A stretch of DNA of 64,000 nucleotides. It comes from Paenibacillus sp. FSL R5-0912 (GTDB lineage: Bacteria; Bacillota; Bacilli; Paenibacillales; Paenibacillaceae). The DNA lies in assembly GCF_000758605.1 (NCBI RefSeq), contig NZ_CP009282.1, forward strand, positions 2,790,001 through 2,854,000, in the 5' to 3' direction. A program made the position numbers and the translations under genes. Every line of letters starts with the position of its first letter. Positions within the stretch are counted from its first letter, which is position 1. Below the pieces are notes generated by a model. It saw nothing but the letters and a program-made list of their open reading frames with translations. It did not search any database and was not told the origin of the DNA. Positions 41,891-50,529 of this stretch are shown here, in pieces.

Positions 41891-41942
41891 TTGCTTTACA
41901 AGTATAGATGGAGTATAATGTAAGCATACGCCATATATGGCG
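41891..41942 (+). promoter_or_regulatory. Cold-shock gene promoter with a palindrome at the 5' end of the message
   Basis: TTGCTT (41891-41896) and TATAAT (41914-41919) are 17 bases apart. The perfect 14-base palindrome CGCCATATATGGCG (41929-41942) begins 10 bases after the -10 and so lies at the start of the transcript. It is followed by GTATTTTT. It may stabilise the message, bind a regulator, or act as a temperature-sensitive structure. Confidence 0.7.
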
Positions 41943-41964
41943 GTATTTTTAGGAGGTTGTTCAT

Positions 41965-42162
41965 TTGAAAGGTACAGTAAAATGGTTTAACGCAGAAAAG
42001 GGTTATGGTTTCCTTCAAGTAGAAGGCGGCGAAGATGTATTCGTTCACTTCTCAGCTATTCAAGGCGACGGTTTCAAGACTTTGGATGAAGGCCAAGCGG
42101 TTGAATTCGATGTTACGGATGGTAACCGTGGTCCACAAGCAGCGAACGTAGTTAAATTATAA
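41965..42162 (+). CDS. Cold shock protein (CspB/CspD type)
   Basis: The 65-residue OB-fold protein has RNP1 KGYGFLQV and RNP2 VFVHFSAI, the RNA-binding aromatic motifs. It binds single-stranded RNA and DNA as a chaperone at low temperature. The start is a TTG at 41965 ([15 protein letters not shown]) with AGGAGG 8 bases before it. A well-formed terminator follows at 42253. Confidence 0.96.
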   Translation: MKGTVKWFNAEKGYGFLQVEGGEDVFVHFSAIQGDGFKTLDEGQAVEFDVTDGNRGPQAANVVKL

Positions 42163-42252
42163 GATACGGTCAGGCAGAGCTTCTGCCAGCCGCAATATAT
42201 ATATTTGATGCAACACGCATTTGCATGAGTAGCAACAAGCAACTTAAGCAGC

Positions 42253-42282
42253 ACACAGTTCTCTAGGGAACTGTGTTTTTTT
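42253..42282 (+). terminator. Terminator of the cold shock gene
   Basis: ACACAGTTC and GAACTGTGT form a 9-bp stem with a short loop, followed by TTTTTTT. Confidence 0.9.
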
Positions 42283-42302
42283 ATTTCTACTATAGAATGA
42301 GA

Positions 42303-42353
42303 ATCCAAACAGCCATGCCACTCCCGGCTCCGGGATGGCATGGCTGTTTGGAT
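42303..42353 (-). terminator. Terminator-like inverted repeat after the MFS gene
   Basis: ATCCAAACAGCCATGCCA and TGGCATGGCTGTTTGGAT are perfect 18-base arms around a GC-rich loop. It lies 20 bases past the leftward MFS stop; the T-run on that strand is short, so read-through from the csp side may also be blocked. Confidence 0.65.
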
Positions 42354-42372
42354 AATTCCCACAATACAATAC

Positions 42373-43617
42373 TCAGAGCGGAGTCCCGGCCTTTTTCCGT
42401 AACGGCCGGTCGGGGCCTCCCCCCACATCCATCAGGTGCTTGGACAGGAAGCCGATAAAAGCAAGGATTGAGAATCCGGTAGCCACCATATAAAATACAG
42501 TGCGTCCCGCATCCTGATAGATCAGGCCGCCGAAGGTGCCGCTGAGCAGACCGGCACCGCTGGACCATACAACCGTGAAGAGTGCCATTCCCGTTGCCCG
42601 GAGATGATCCGGGATCATCCGCGTGATATAGCGGACGGCGGTTACATAATAAATGCCGAAGGAGACGCTGTGCATAGCCTGAATGGCAACTACAGCTCCC
42701 GGCTCCTGAGCCAGTGACATGAACAGGAACCGCAAGGCAAACATCAGGCTTGCGAAAGCAAGCAGCGGCAGTTCCTTGAATTTGTCGCCGTATTTGCTCA
42801 GCAGGAAGAAGATAGGGATCTCACTAAGAGCGGAAGCCAGTAATGCCCAGCCGACAATCTCATCCCCGGCATTCATTCCCTTGAGGCTGATGGTCAGAAA
42901 GGCTTCATTCATGCGGTAACCCATAGCGAGCAGGAAGACACAGCTGAAGAACCACAGCACTTCTTTTTGAAATAGAATTTCTTTGAGACCGCCGCCTTTA
43001 AGCGGTTTGCTTAAAGCTTCCCCGCTTACGTGTGCGGAAACTGGCTCGCTGACTTTTACATCCTTCAGTCCGAAGGTGATAAGTAGTGCGGTCACGACAA
43101 TCACAATACAAATGCCTACACTATAGTCAGGACCGAGTGCTCTCAGCACATAACCGATCGTTAGGGCGAAGAATGAATACCCGAGCGAGCCGAATACACG
43201 GATGGCAATGAAGTTCCGACCGTGACGCTGGGCTATTTTGATGGCCATGGTGTCCGCAAGCGGAAATACAGGGTAATAGAAGAAATAGAAAACGGACAAA
43301 ATAAGCATAACACTCGAGAAATCTGCGGCTCTGGCCAGAATGATAGCGGTTACCAGCTGACCTCCGAGCAGGAGGGCCATGATCTTCCGGACAGTGCCCA
43401 GACGGTCACTCATCATGCTCCAGAACAGATTGGAGAGGATGGAGATCAGCGGGCCGACAGAGTAGAGCAGACCCATCTGCGGGCTGCTGAAGCCCAAATG
43501 TGAATAGAATAAAGGGAAATAGGATACAACCAGCACACTGGTGCCGTATAGGGTGAACATAAAGGATCGCAGCCAGTTTTGATCGCTATATTGGCCGCCG
43601 CTCCGTCCTGCATACAT
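42373..43617 (-). CDS. MFS transporter (LacY-like / PPP type)
   Basis: The 414-residue protein has 12 hydrophobic spans. SMMSDRLGTVRKIMALLLGG is the loop 2-3 signature. Its N-terminus (SFMFTLYGTSVLVVSYFPLF) and the region YYVTAVRYITRMIPDHLRAT resemble the MFS_1-like / 3-phenylpropionate transporter branch. The start is placed at ATG 43617, which has GGAGGAG 11 bases before it; 25 further codons upstream are without a site. Substrate unknown. Confidence 0.82.
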   Translation of the reverse strand: MYAGRSGGQYSDQNWLRSFMFTLYGTSVLVVSYFPLFYSHLGFSSPQMGLLYSVGPLISILSNLFWSMMSDRLGTVRKIMALLLGGQLVTAIILARAADFSSVMLILSVFYFFYYPVFPLADTMAIKIAQRHGRNFIAIRVFGSLGYSFFALTIGYVLRALGPDYSVGICIVIVVTALLITFGLKDVKVSEPVSAHVSGEALSKPLKGGGLKEILFQKEVLWFFSCVFLLAMGYRMNEAFLTISLKGMNAGDEIVGWALLASALSEIPIFFLLSKYGDKFKELPLLAFASLMFALRFLFMSLAQEPGAVVAIQAMHSVSFGIYYVTAVRYITRMIPDHLRATGMALFTVVWSSGAGLLSGTFGGLIYQDAGRTVFYMVATGFSILAFIGFLSKHLMDVGGGPDRPLRKKAGTPL

Positions 43618-43769
43618 GAACCTGCACTCCTCCAGATATGAAATAAAGCCTAATCTCATACATTTAATGTCGAACGGGTAATAGTATAGCATAAAGCTGT
43701 TGAGGCATGGGTTTCGTGGAAAAACGTTTTTCTGAATCTTTCAAGGTTTTGCGAAAGTGATTTTGTTGT

Positions 43770-43798
43770 TTGTACAAATACGCTCTGCATATTATAAT
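43770..43798 (+). promoter_or_regulatory. Promoter of the ytpB gene
   Basis: TTGTAC (43770-43775) and TATAAT (43793-43798) are separated by 17 bases. The box lies 29 bases before the GTG start. Confidence 0.7.
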
Positions 43799-43827
43799 AA
43801 TGATGATTTGGATAAGGAGACAACAAT

Positions 43828-44925
43828 GTGGAGGCACTGTCATTGAATGAATTTGAGCAAGGCCGTTACCTTAGTCCGCGCGGTCCCATTGGACTGATGA
43901 ACAGGGTCTACAAGTACGTGCTGCCGGAAGTGCGGGCATGCCTCGATTTCTGGCGCCAGGATGCAGAAGGGATTCCCGATCCCGAGCTCCGCAAGCAAGC
44001 GCTTGCCAGCATTGAAACGAAGCAGTTTCATTGCGAAGGCGGCGGTATTTATGCCGCCGGCAATTTGTCGATGAGACATATACTGATTCCGCTAATTGTT
44101 GCTTATCAGACGATCAGTGATTATTTGGACAACCTATGTGATCGTAGTACTTCACTTGACCCTGCCGATTTCCGGCTGCTGCATCAATCCATGCTTGATG
44201 CAATTAACCCTGAGGCAGAGCCGGGGAATTACTACGAGCTGCGCAATGAACAGAATGACGGCGGATATTTGTACAGGCTGGTCCGCAAATGCCAGGAGAT
44301 GACCTCCCAGCTTCCCGGATACGCCGCCGCCGCCGCCGAGATTCGTGATCTGGCCGTATTATACACCGATCTTCAGGTCTACAAGCACATCCGTCCGGAG
44401 CTCAGGGAAGCTGCCCTGAAGGAATGGTGGGAGAGAGAGGGCCATCGTGCACCTCATCTCGGGTGGAATGAGTTTGCAGCCGCAACCGGTTCAACCCTTG
44501 GCGTCTTTATGCTTTTTTTGGCCTCATGCGATCCCAAGCTGAGCCTGGACGCATCGGCTTCGATTCGCGCTGCTTACTTTCCGCATGTGTGCGGACTGCA
44601 CATTATGCTGGATTATCTGATTGACCAGGACGAAGACCGGGCAGGCGGTGACCTCAATTTCTGCAATTATTATGACAACACTGATACCATGCTGAATCGG
44701 ATCGCTTCCATCGTGGAGTGGGCCCGCAAGGATGTCCGGACTCTTCCCGAGACCTCAATGCATCGTATGGTCATCGAGGGGCTCTTGGCACTTTATTTAT
44801 CCGATCCGAAAGTCAGCGAACAGCGGGAGGTTCGCTCTGTATCCAAACGGCTGATGAGAAAAAGCCCGCTGACCCGGCTATTCTTCTTCGTTAACAGCCG
44901 CTGGATACGCAAACACATGTATTAG
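43828..44925 (+). CDS. ytpB: Tetraprenyl-beta-curcumene synthase (YtpB / DUF2600)
   Basis: YtpB-type class I terpene synthases of Bacillales cyclise long-chain (C35) prenyl diphosphates to sesquarterpenes. The 365-residue protein has the family's GIYAAGNLSMRHILIPLIVA and the Asp-rich SDYLDNLCDRS in place of the usual DDXXD. CNYYDNTDTMLNRI and MLDYLIDQDEDRAGGDLNF supply more acidic residues. The start is a GTG with AAGGAG 8 bases ahead. No other terpene gene is adjacent; in the known pathway the C35 substrate comes from a separate prenyltransferase, absent here. Confidence 0.87.
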   Translation: MEALSLNEFEQGRYLSPRGPIGLMNRVYKYVLPEVRACLDFWRQDAEGIPDPELRKQALASIETKQFHCEGGGIYAAGNLSMRHILIPLIVAYQTISDYLDNLCDRSTSLDPADFRLLHQSMLDAINPEAEPGNYYELRNEQNDGGYLYRLVRKCQEMTSQLPGYAAAAAEIRDLAVLYTDLQVYKHIRPELREAALKEWWEREGHRAPHLGWNEFAAATGSTLGVFMLFLASCDPKLSLDASASIRAAYFPHVCGLHIMLDYLIDQDEDRAGGDLNFCNYYDNTDTMLNRIASIVEWARKDVRTLPETSMHRMVIEGLLALYLSDPKVSEQREVRSVSKRLMRKSPLTRLFFFVNSRWIRKHMY

Positions 44926-44998
44926 TCGCACTAGATGCTGCCGGGGCTCATTCTGATACGGAGGATATCCGGCGCAATTTTAAGGAGGAACAAACACA

Positions 44999-45970
44999 AT
45001 GGCAAACGTAAAAAAAATCGCAGTACTAACCAGTGGAGGAGATTCACAGGGCATGAACGCCGCTGTACGTGCGGTTGTCCGCAGCGCGATCTACTTCGGA
45101 ATTGAAGTGTTCGGCATTCAGCGCGGGTATCAGGGTTTGCTCAACCGTGATATTTTCCCGATGGATCTGCGCAGTGTAGGTGACATTATTCAACGCGGGG
45201 GCACCATTCTTCAATCTGCGCGCTGTCTGGAGTTCCTGAATCCGGAAGGCCAGCAAAGAGGTGCTGACATTCTTAATGAAATGGGCATCGACGGCCTAGT
45301 AGTCATTGGCGGTGACGGTTCTTACAAAGGGGCGAACAAACTCAGTAAGCTAGGAATTAACACCATGGCTTTGCCGGGAACAATTGATAATGATATTTCA
45401 TTCACAGATTACACCATTGGCTTCGATACGGCTGTTGGCGTTGTAGTGGATGCGATCAATAAGCTGCGTGACACTATGTCTTCCCATGAGCGTTCTTCGA
45501 TCGTGGAAGTTATGGGACGCCACTGCGGAGATATCGCGCTGCATGCGGGTCTTGCCTCCGGTGCGGAAACAATCCTTGTACCTGAAATGCCGTATGACCT
45601 GAATGAAGTAGCGGACCGGATGAAGGACAATTTTGCCCGCGGCAAACGCCACAGTATTGTAATTGTTGCTGAAGGCGTAGGCAAAGGCGAAGATGTGGCG
45701 CAGGCACTCAAGGACCGTCATGCTTCTCTGGATGCCCGCGTAACAGTTTTGGGACATATCCAGCGCGGCGGAACACCTACTCCGGGTGACCGCAACCTGG
45801 CCAGCCGTCTGGGTGACTTCGCGGTCCGCAAGCTGATTGAGGGCGAATCGGACAAAGCATGCGGAATTATCAAGGGTGAACTGACTCTTACTGATATCGA
45901 TAAAGTAGTGAATACTAAGAAAGACTTTGACACGGATCTGTATGAATTGGCTTCCCGTTTGTCCCAATAG
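44999..45970 (+). CDS. pfkA: 6-phosphofructokinase
   Basis: It phosphorylates fructose 6-phosphate in glycolysis. ATP contacts are seen in LTSGGDSQGMNAAVRAVVRS and VIGGDGSYKGANKL. Substrate contacts and the catalytic Asp are in LPGTIDNDISFTDYTIGFDT, and the sugar site VEVMGRHCGDIALH is intact. The glycine-rich loop has Q where most homologs have P (GGDSQGMN), a minor variation. A consensus AAGGAGG precedes the ATG. Length 323 is usual. A strong terminator closes it. Confidence 0.96.
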   Translation: MANVKKIAVLTSGGDSQGMNAAVRAVVRSAIYFGIEVFGIQRGYQGLLNRDIFPMDLRSVGDIIQRGGTILQSARCLEFLNPEGQQRGADILNEMGIDGLVVIGGDGSYKGANKLSKLGINTMALPGTIDNDISFTDYTIGFDTAVGVVVDAINKLRDTMSSHERSSIVEVMGRHCGDIALHAGLASGAETILVPEMPYDLNEVADRMKDNFARGKRHSIVIVAEGVGKGEDVAQALKDRHASLDARVTVLGHIQRGGTPTPGDRNLASRLGDFAVRKLIEGESDKACGIIKGELTLTDIDKVVNTKKDFDTDLYELASRLSQ

Positions 45971-46000
45971 TAGGAACAGGGAATTATTATTTTCCTTTAA

Positions 46001-46027
46001 GACCGCCTGAAGACAGGCGGTCTTTTT
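46001..46027 (+). terminator. Terminator of pfkA
   Basis: GACCGCCTG and CAGGCGGTC form a 9-bp perfect stem with a 4-base loop, followed by TTTTT. Confidence 0.93.
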
Positions 46028-46144
46028 CCTGTGATTCTATTTAGAAAGAGGTGCTTAACTCGACATTTCTTTGCTCTGAGCTGTATAGATAAATAGGATT
46101 CCGTTATACGGGTGCCATGACCTACAGCAAGAACATCTTTTTAC

Positions 46145-46192
46145 TTGACTATATACCCCCACCCGTATATATTTATACCCATAGGGGTATTA
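46145..46192 (+). promoter_or_regulatory. Promoter with two CsoR/CstR-like operators
   Basis: TTGACT (46145-46150) and TATATT (46168-46173) are 17 bases apart. Two GC-tract sites flanked by AT lie over it: TATACCCCCACCCGTATA within the spacer and TATACCCATAGGGGTATT just past the -10. The second has the TACCC/GGGTA inverted symmetry bound by CsoR-family repressors. The CstR-type regulator gene at 48712 makes autoregulation likely. Confidence 0.75.
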
Positions 46193-46212
46193 TTCATAAG
46201 GGGGAATTAGAA

Positions 46213-48696
46213 GTGGGAAGAACTATTGTCATTATTGGCGGAGTAGCAGGAGGAGCATCAGCTGCTGCACGTTTAAGAAGATTGAGTGAGGAAGACCGGA
46301 TTATTATTCTGGAACGTGGAGAGCATGTTTCCTTTGCCAACTGCGGGCTGCCCTATTACATCGGAGAAACTATTGATTCCAGAGAAAAGTTGTTTCTGCA
46401 GACACCTGAGGGTATACGGGCCCGTTTCAATATCGATGTGAAAATATTCACTGAGGCGACAGAGATTGACCGCGAACACAAGCTGGTACAATGCCGCAAC
46501 ATCAACACTGGAGAGGTTGAAAAGATTCCATACGATATCATAGTGTTATCTCCCGGTGCGCGGCCGATAGTGCCGCCTATTCAGGGTATTTCTGCTGCAG
46601 AGAATTTGTTCACATTAAGAAATATCCCCGATACCGACCGCATCAAGGCTTATGTTGATAGCCATCAGCCCAGACATGCCACAGTGATCGGTGCAGGCTT
46701 CATCGGCCTTGAAATGGCAGAGAATCTGCGGCAGCGGGGTCTTGAAGTAACTGTAATTGACCGGGGCCAGCAGATTCTGAATCCCCTCGATCCGGAAATG
46801 GCCCGGCCTCTGGAAGACCATATGCGACTTCATGGTGTAGAGTTGCGGCTGAATGAGGGTGTAGAGGCTTTTGAACAACAAGGCAGACTGCTTCGCCTCT
46901 CCTCCGGTGAAGAGCTTCTAACTGATATGGTGATCATGGCAATTGGAGTCAGTCCTGAGAATGATCTGGCACGCAGCAGTGGCCTTGCACTTGGTATCCG
47001 GGGGGCGGTTAAAGTGAATGCCTCCCTGCAGACCAGTGACCCGGCTATCTATGCCGTCGGGGATGTCATTGAAGTGAAGGACCGCATCCAAGGTTTCGAT
47101 ACCATGGTATCTTTGGCCTGGGGGGCGAACCGGCAGGGCCGTCTCGCGGCAGATCATATTAATGGACGCGAAGCAGCATACAGCGGAGCCATGGGCACGG
47201 CAATAATTAAGATCTTTGATTTAACAGCTGCGCTTACCGGTAATAACGAGAAGACGCTCAGGTCTCTTGGGGTGCCCTTTGAAGCTGTGCATATACATCC
47301 TAATTCTCATGCCGGGTATTACCCCGATGCCGCTCCGATAGCGCTCAAGCTGTTGTTCAATCCGCAGACAGGAGCCGTTTACGGAGCGCAGGCAGTGGGC
47401 AGCAGCGGTGTTGATAAAAGGATTGATGTCATTGCCACAGCAATTCGCGGCAATCTTTCAGCCGGTGAGCTGGCAGATATTGAACTGGCTTATGCTCCGC
47501 CGTATTCCTCTGCTAAGGACCCGGTAAATATGGCGGGTTACGTAGCCTCTAACCTCATGGAGGGACTCGTAAGAAACCTGCAGTGGCATGAAGTGGATGA
47601 ATTCTCACGCAGCGGCGGACTTATTATTGATGTCAGGGATGAAGTAGAACAGTTATCTGGCTGTATTCCCGGTTCTATAAACATTCCGCTGCCGGAGCTG
47701 AGAGACCGGCTTACAGAGATTCCGCGGGGCAAGGAAATAGCGGTATCCTGCCAGGTGGGGCTGCGCGGCTATATTGCTGCCAGAATGTTAAGCCAATCCG
47801 GATACGCTGTAAGAAATGTCGACGGAGGATATAAAACTTATGCCGCTATGGCAGGAGGCGGGTCGCAGAGTATTGAGAAGCACATGACTTCGTCCGGTTT
47901 AGCGCTTCCAGATCCATCCGACACAGGGAATAGCCCGAAAGAGGAGAAGACTGAACAGCGCCTTTTACTGGATGCTTGCGGATTGCAATGTCCGGGCCCT
48001 ATACTCAAAGTATATGAAACTGTAAAGTCAATGGAAGCAGGCCAGCGTGTTGAAATAACCGCGACGGATTTTGGTTTTGCCGCTGACATTAGACAGTGGT
48101 GCAGCAAGACTTATAACACCTTGGAATCTCTGGATGTATCTGAAGGCAAAGTGAAGGCGCTGGTGCGCAAAGGATCATGGAATGCAGAAGAGGCTCTCCA
48201 GGTACAGAAACAGAACCCCAAAGTTACTGAAGGGACAACTATGGTTGTATTCAGCGGCGATCTGGACAAAACCATTGCCTCCTTCATCATCGCATCAGGT
48301 GCCGCTGCGATGGGTAAGCAGGTAACAATATTCTTTACTTTCTGGGGCCTGAATGTTCTGCGCCGTGGGCAGTCTCAGCGGGTGAAGAAGTCGGTTCTCG
48401 ACAGAATGTTTGGAATGATGATGCCGCAAGGAACGCAAAAGCTGCCCTTATCAAGAATGAATATGGGCGGGCTGGGTGCGAGACTGATCCGCTACACGAT
48501 GAAGCGTAAGAATGTAGATTCACTGGAGCAGCTTATGCAGGGGGCGCTTAATGCCGGTGTGAAGCTGATGGCCTGTTCTATGAGTATGGACATCATGGGT
48601 ATCTCACAGGAAGAATTGATTGAAGGGGTAGAGATTGGCGGTGTTGCCAGCTATCTCGGTGCCGCAGAGGATTCGGGTGTTAATCTGTTCATTTAA
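46213..48696 (+). CDS. Four-domain persulfide protein: CoA-disulfide reductase, rhodanese, TusA, DsrE
   Basis: The protein of 827 residues joins four sulfur-handling units. Residues about 1-445 are a CoA-disulfide reductase/NADH oxidase: IVIIGGVAGGASAAARLRRL and Cys44 in SFANCGLPYYIG. Residues about 460-555 are a rhodanese with Cys513 in AVSCQVGLRGY. Residues about 585-655 are TusA-like with Cys593 in CGLQCPGPILKV. The last 155 residues are DsrE-like with Cys788 in MACSMSMDIMG. The last three match the layout of S. aureus CstA. GTG 46213 has AAGGGGG 8 bases before it; the 32 codons upstream run through the promoter. It likely relays and reduces persulfide sulfur. Confidence 0.88.
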   Translation: MGRTIVIIGGVAGGASAAARLRRLSEEDRIIILERGEHVSFANCGLPYYIGETIDSREKLFLQTPEGIRARFNIDVKIFTEATEIDREHKLVQCRNINTGEVEKIPYDIIVLSPGARPIVPPIQGISAAENLFTLRNIPDTDRIKAYVDSHQPRHATVIGAGFIGLEMAENLRQRGLEVTVIDRGQQILNPLDPEMARPLEDHMRLHGVELRLNEGVEAFEQQGRLLRLSSGEELLTDMVIMAIGVSPENDLARSSGLALGIRGAVKVNASLQTSDPAIYAVGDVIEVKDRIQGFDTMVSLAWGANRQGRLAADHINGREAAYSGAMGTAIIKIFDLTAALTGNNEKTLRSLGVPFEAVHIHPNSHAGYYPDAAPIALKLLFNPQTGAVYGAQAVGSSGVDKRIDVIATAIRGNLSAGELADIELAYAPPYSSAKDPVNMAGYVASNLMEGLVRNLQWHEVDEFSRSGGLIIDVRDEVEQLSGCIPGSINIPLPELRDRLTEIPRGKEIAVSCQVGLRGYIAARMLSQSGYAVRNVDGGYKTYAAMAGGGSQSIEKHMTSSGLALPDPSDTGNSPKEEKTEQRLLLDACGLQCPGPILKVYETVKSMEAGQRVEITATDFGFAADIRQWCSKTYNTLESLDVSEGKVKALVRKGSWNAEEALQVQKQNPKVTEGTTMVVFSGDLDKTIASFIIASGAAAMGKQVTIFFTFWGLNVLRRGQSQRVKKSVLDRMFGMMMPQGTQKLPLSRMNMGGLGARLIRYTMKRKNVDSLEQLMQGALNAGVKLMACSMSMDIMGISQEELIEGVEIGGVASYLGAAEDSGVNLFI

Positions 48697-48711
48697 AGGG
48701 GCGAAGAAACT

Positions 48712-48972
48712 GTGGAATATGACAAAGCAATAATAAACAGATTGAAGCGTATTGAAGGTCAGGTAAGGGGGGTTCTCAGCATGCTGGAGGAGGGCAAGGA
48801 TTGCCGGGAGATTGTAACCCAGCTGACCGCGATCAGAACCGCTGTAGACCGCACTGCCGGTGCAGTTATCGGAGACAATCTGGAGCACTGCATTCAGGAG
48901 GAGCTGGCCAAGGGAAATACTCCGGATCAGGTCATCAAGGAAGCAGTACAGCTGCTTGTGAAAAGCCGCTAA
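48712..48972 (+). CDS. CstR-type persulfide-sensing repressor (CsoR/FrmR family)
   Basis: The 86-residue all-helical protein has NRLKRIEGQVRGVLSMLEEG, the DUF156/CsoR opening. The two cysteines are at residues 31 and 60, as in S. aureus CstR, and the copper-liganding His of CsoR is replaced (GDNLEHC has Asn at the equivalent place). It therefore fits CstR, which is derepressed when per- and polysulfides crosslink its cysteines. GTG start, AAAGGGG upstream, 15 bases after the fusion gene: one operon. It likely represses the promoter at 46145. Confidence 0.88.
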   Translation: MEYDKAIINRLKRIEGQVRGVLSMLEEGKDCREIVTQLTAIRTAVDRTAGAVIGDNLEHCIQEELAKGNTPDQVIKEAVQLLVKSR

Positions 48973-48978
48973 AAAGAG

Positions 48979-49022
48979 CAGCCGCAGACAGGAGGATTCA
49001 CCTCTTGCCTGCGGCTGTTTTT
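48979..49022. terminator. Terminator of the persulfide operon
   Basis: CAGCCGCAG (48979-48987) and CTGCGGCTG (49009-49017) form a perfect 9-bp stem with extra inner pairing (GAGG/CCTC), followed by TTTTT. The leftward MATE gene ends 26 bases beyond it and may share it. Confidence 0.85.
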
Positions 49023-49042
49023 CGAATATAAGCTGTAAATAC

Positions 49043-50398
49043 TCAAGCCTTCTGAAGAGCGAATCTTCGTTGCACCCTTATGAGTCGCGACAGCAGCAGA
49101 ATAGCGCCTATAGCCAGACCAGTGATCAGCCCGATCCAGTAACCGTAAGCGCCCAAATCAGTATAAGTCGCGAGCAGGTATCCGACTGGAAGACCAATCA
49201 CCCAGTAAGCAATGAAACAAATGATGAAGGCAGGGTTGACATCCTTATACCCCCGCAGTACACCTTGAATTGGAGTTGCGATGGCATCGGAGATTTGGAA
49301 AAAGATTGCATAGATCAGGAAATGCTGAATTAGAGATATCACTTCAGGTTCATCCGAATACAGCCCGGCGACATGGCTGCCGGCAAACAACAGCACCAGC
49401 GCGGTAAGCAGTGAGAGGACCGCTGCCGTTCCAATACCCATGATCCCGTACTGTCGGGCATCCTTAAGGCGGCCGGAGCCGCTCTCGAAGCCGACAAGTA
49501 TCGTCAGACTCATACAGATGCTCAGCGGAATCATATACAGGGTAGACGCGAAGTTAATCGCTGCCTGGTGGGCTGCAATAGTAACCGTATCAAATCGGCT
49601 CATAAGCAGCGTTACGGCTGAGAAAACCGCAGTTTCAAAAAAGATTGAGAAACCGATAGGTACACCGATCTTCATCAGTTCCTTAAAGCTGCTAAGCGAC
49701 ATGGCATGGAATTTGCGGAAGAGCTGCAGGCCTCTGAAGGGCTCGGCTCGATAGATAAAGACCAGGGCAATCAGGAAGATTACCCAGTATGTAATGGCTG
49801 AGGCTACACCAGCACCTGCTCCGCCAAGGCGGGGGAATCCGAAGTTACCAAAGATCAGGAGGTAATTGAGGCCCACGTTAACCGGAAGAGCAATCAGTGT
49901 GATGAACATCGAGACACGGGTCTGACCCAGTGCGTCAATGCAGCTGCGGACTACGGTATAACCGAACAATGGAATAATGCCAAAAGAAATCGCCCGCAGG
50001 AACCGGAATGCAATATTGCGTACCTCTGGCTCCAGGTTCATGAAATGGAGTACCGGCGATAAGGCCAATCCGCCCAGAATGAGCACCAGCATCGATACGA
50101 GCAAGGAGAGCCACATGCCTTGCATGACCTGATAGGCGACATCTTTATTGCGGCGGCTGCCGATCAGATGAGAGACAATCGGCGTGATTCCCATTAGAAT
50201 CCCGCTGAGTCCGGTCTGGATCGGAATCCACAGGCTTGTTCCTATAGCTACACCGGCGAGATCATTTGTGCCGAATTTACCGGACATATTCGTATCGAAG
50301 AAAGTGATGGCCGACAATGCAATTTGTGTAATGAGAATCGGAAGCAGGATATGCAGAAACTGTCCGGCTTTTTGTTTAAGGGAAGATGTCTGTTTCAT
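49043..50398 (-). CDS. MATE family efflux transporter
   Basis: The 451-residue protein has 12 hydrophobic spans in two similar halves (ILITQIALSAITFFDTNMSG and FKELMKIGVPIGFSIFFETA begin each half). GIIPLFGYTVVRSCIDALGQ and IQGVLRGYKDVNPAFI match the family. MATE proteins export cationic compounds in exchange for Na+ or H+. The N-terminus is at an ATG with a GGGG-type ribosome site. Substrate unknown. Confidence 0.9.
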   Translation of the reverse strand: MKQTSSLKQKAGQFLHILLPILITQIALSAITFFDTNMSGKFGTNDLAGVAIGTSLWIPIQTGLSGILMGITPIVSHLIGSRRNKDVAYQVMQGMWLSLLVSMLVLILGGLALSPVLHFMNLEPEVRNIAFRFLRAISFGIIPLFGYTVVRSCIDALGQTRVSMFITLIALPVNVGLNYLLIFGNFGFPRLGGAGAGVASAITYWVIFLIALVFIYRAEPFRGLQLFRKFHAMSLSSFKELMKIGVPIGFSIFFETAVFSAVTLLMSRFDTVTIAAHQAAINFASTLYMIPLSICMSLTILVGFESGSGRLKDARQYGIMGIGTAAVLSLLTALVLLFAGSHVAGLYSDEPEVISLIQHFLIYAIFFQISDAIATPIQGVLRGYKDVNPAFIICFIAYWVIGLPVGYLLATYTDLGAYGYWIGLITGLAIGAILLLSRLIRVQRRFALQKA

Positions 50399-50458
50399 AA
50401 TAGTGGATGCCCCGTTATCTTAATAGTAGTTGTAGGATGTACATGCTTAATTCTCAGT

Positions 50459-50482
50459 AAAAAACCCGGCAATTGCCGGGTT
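50459..50482 (-). terminator. Terminator of the DUF4015 gene
   Basis: AACCCGGCAATTGCCGGGTT is a perfect palindrome. On the minus strand it is followed by TTTTTTAC, 48 bases past the gene's stop. Confidence 0.85.
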
Positions 50483-50529
50483 CCGGTTCTTCTTATGGTG
50501 ATTGGATACATCAGATAATTGCTGTAAGC

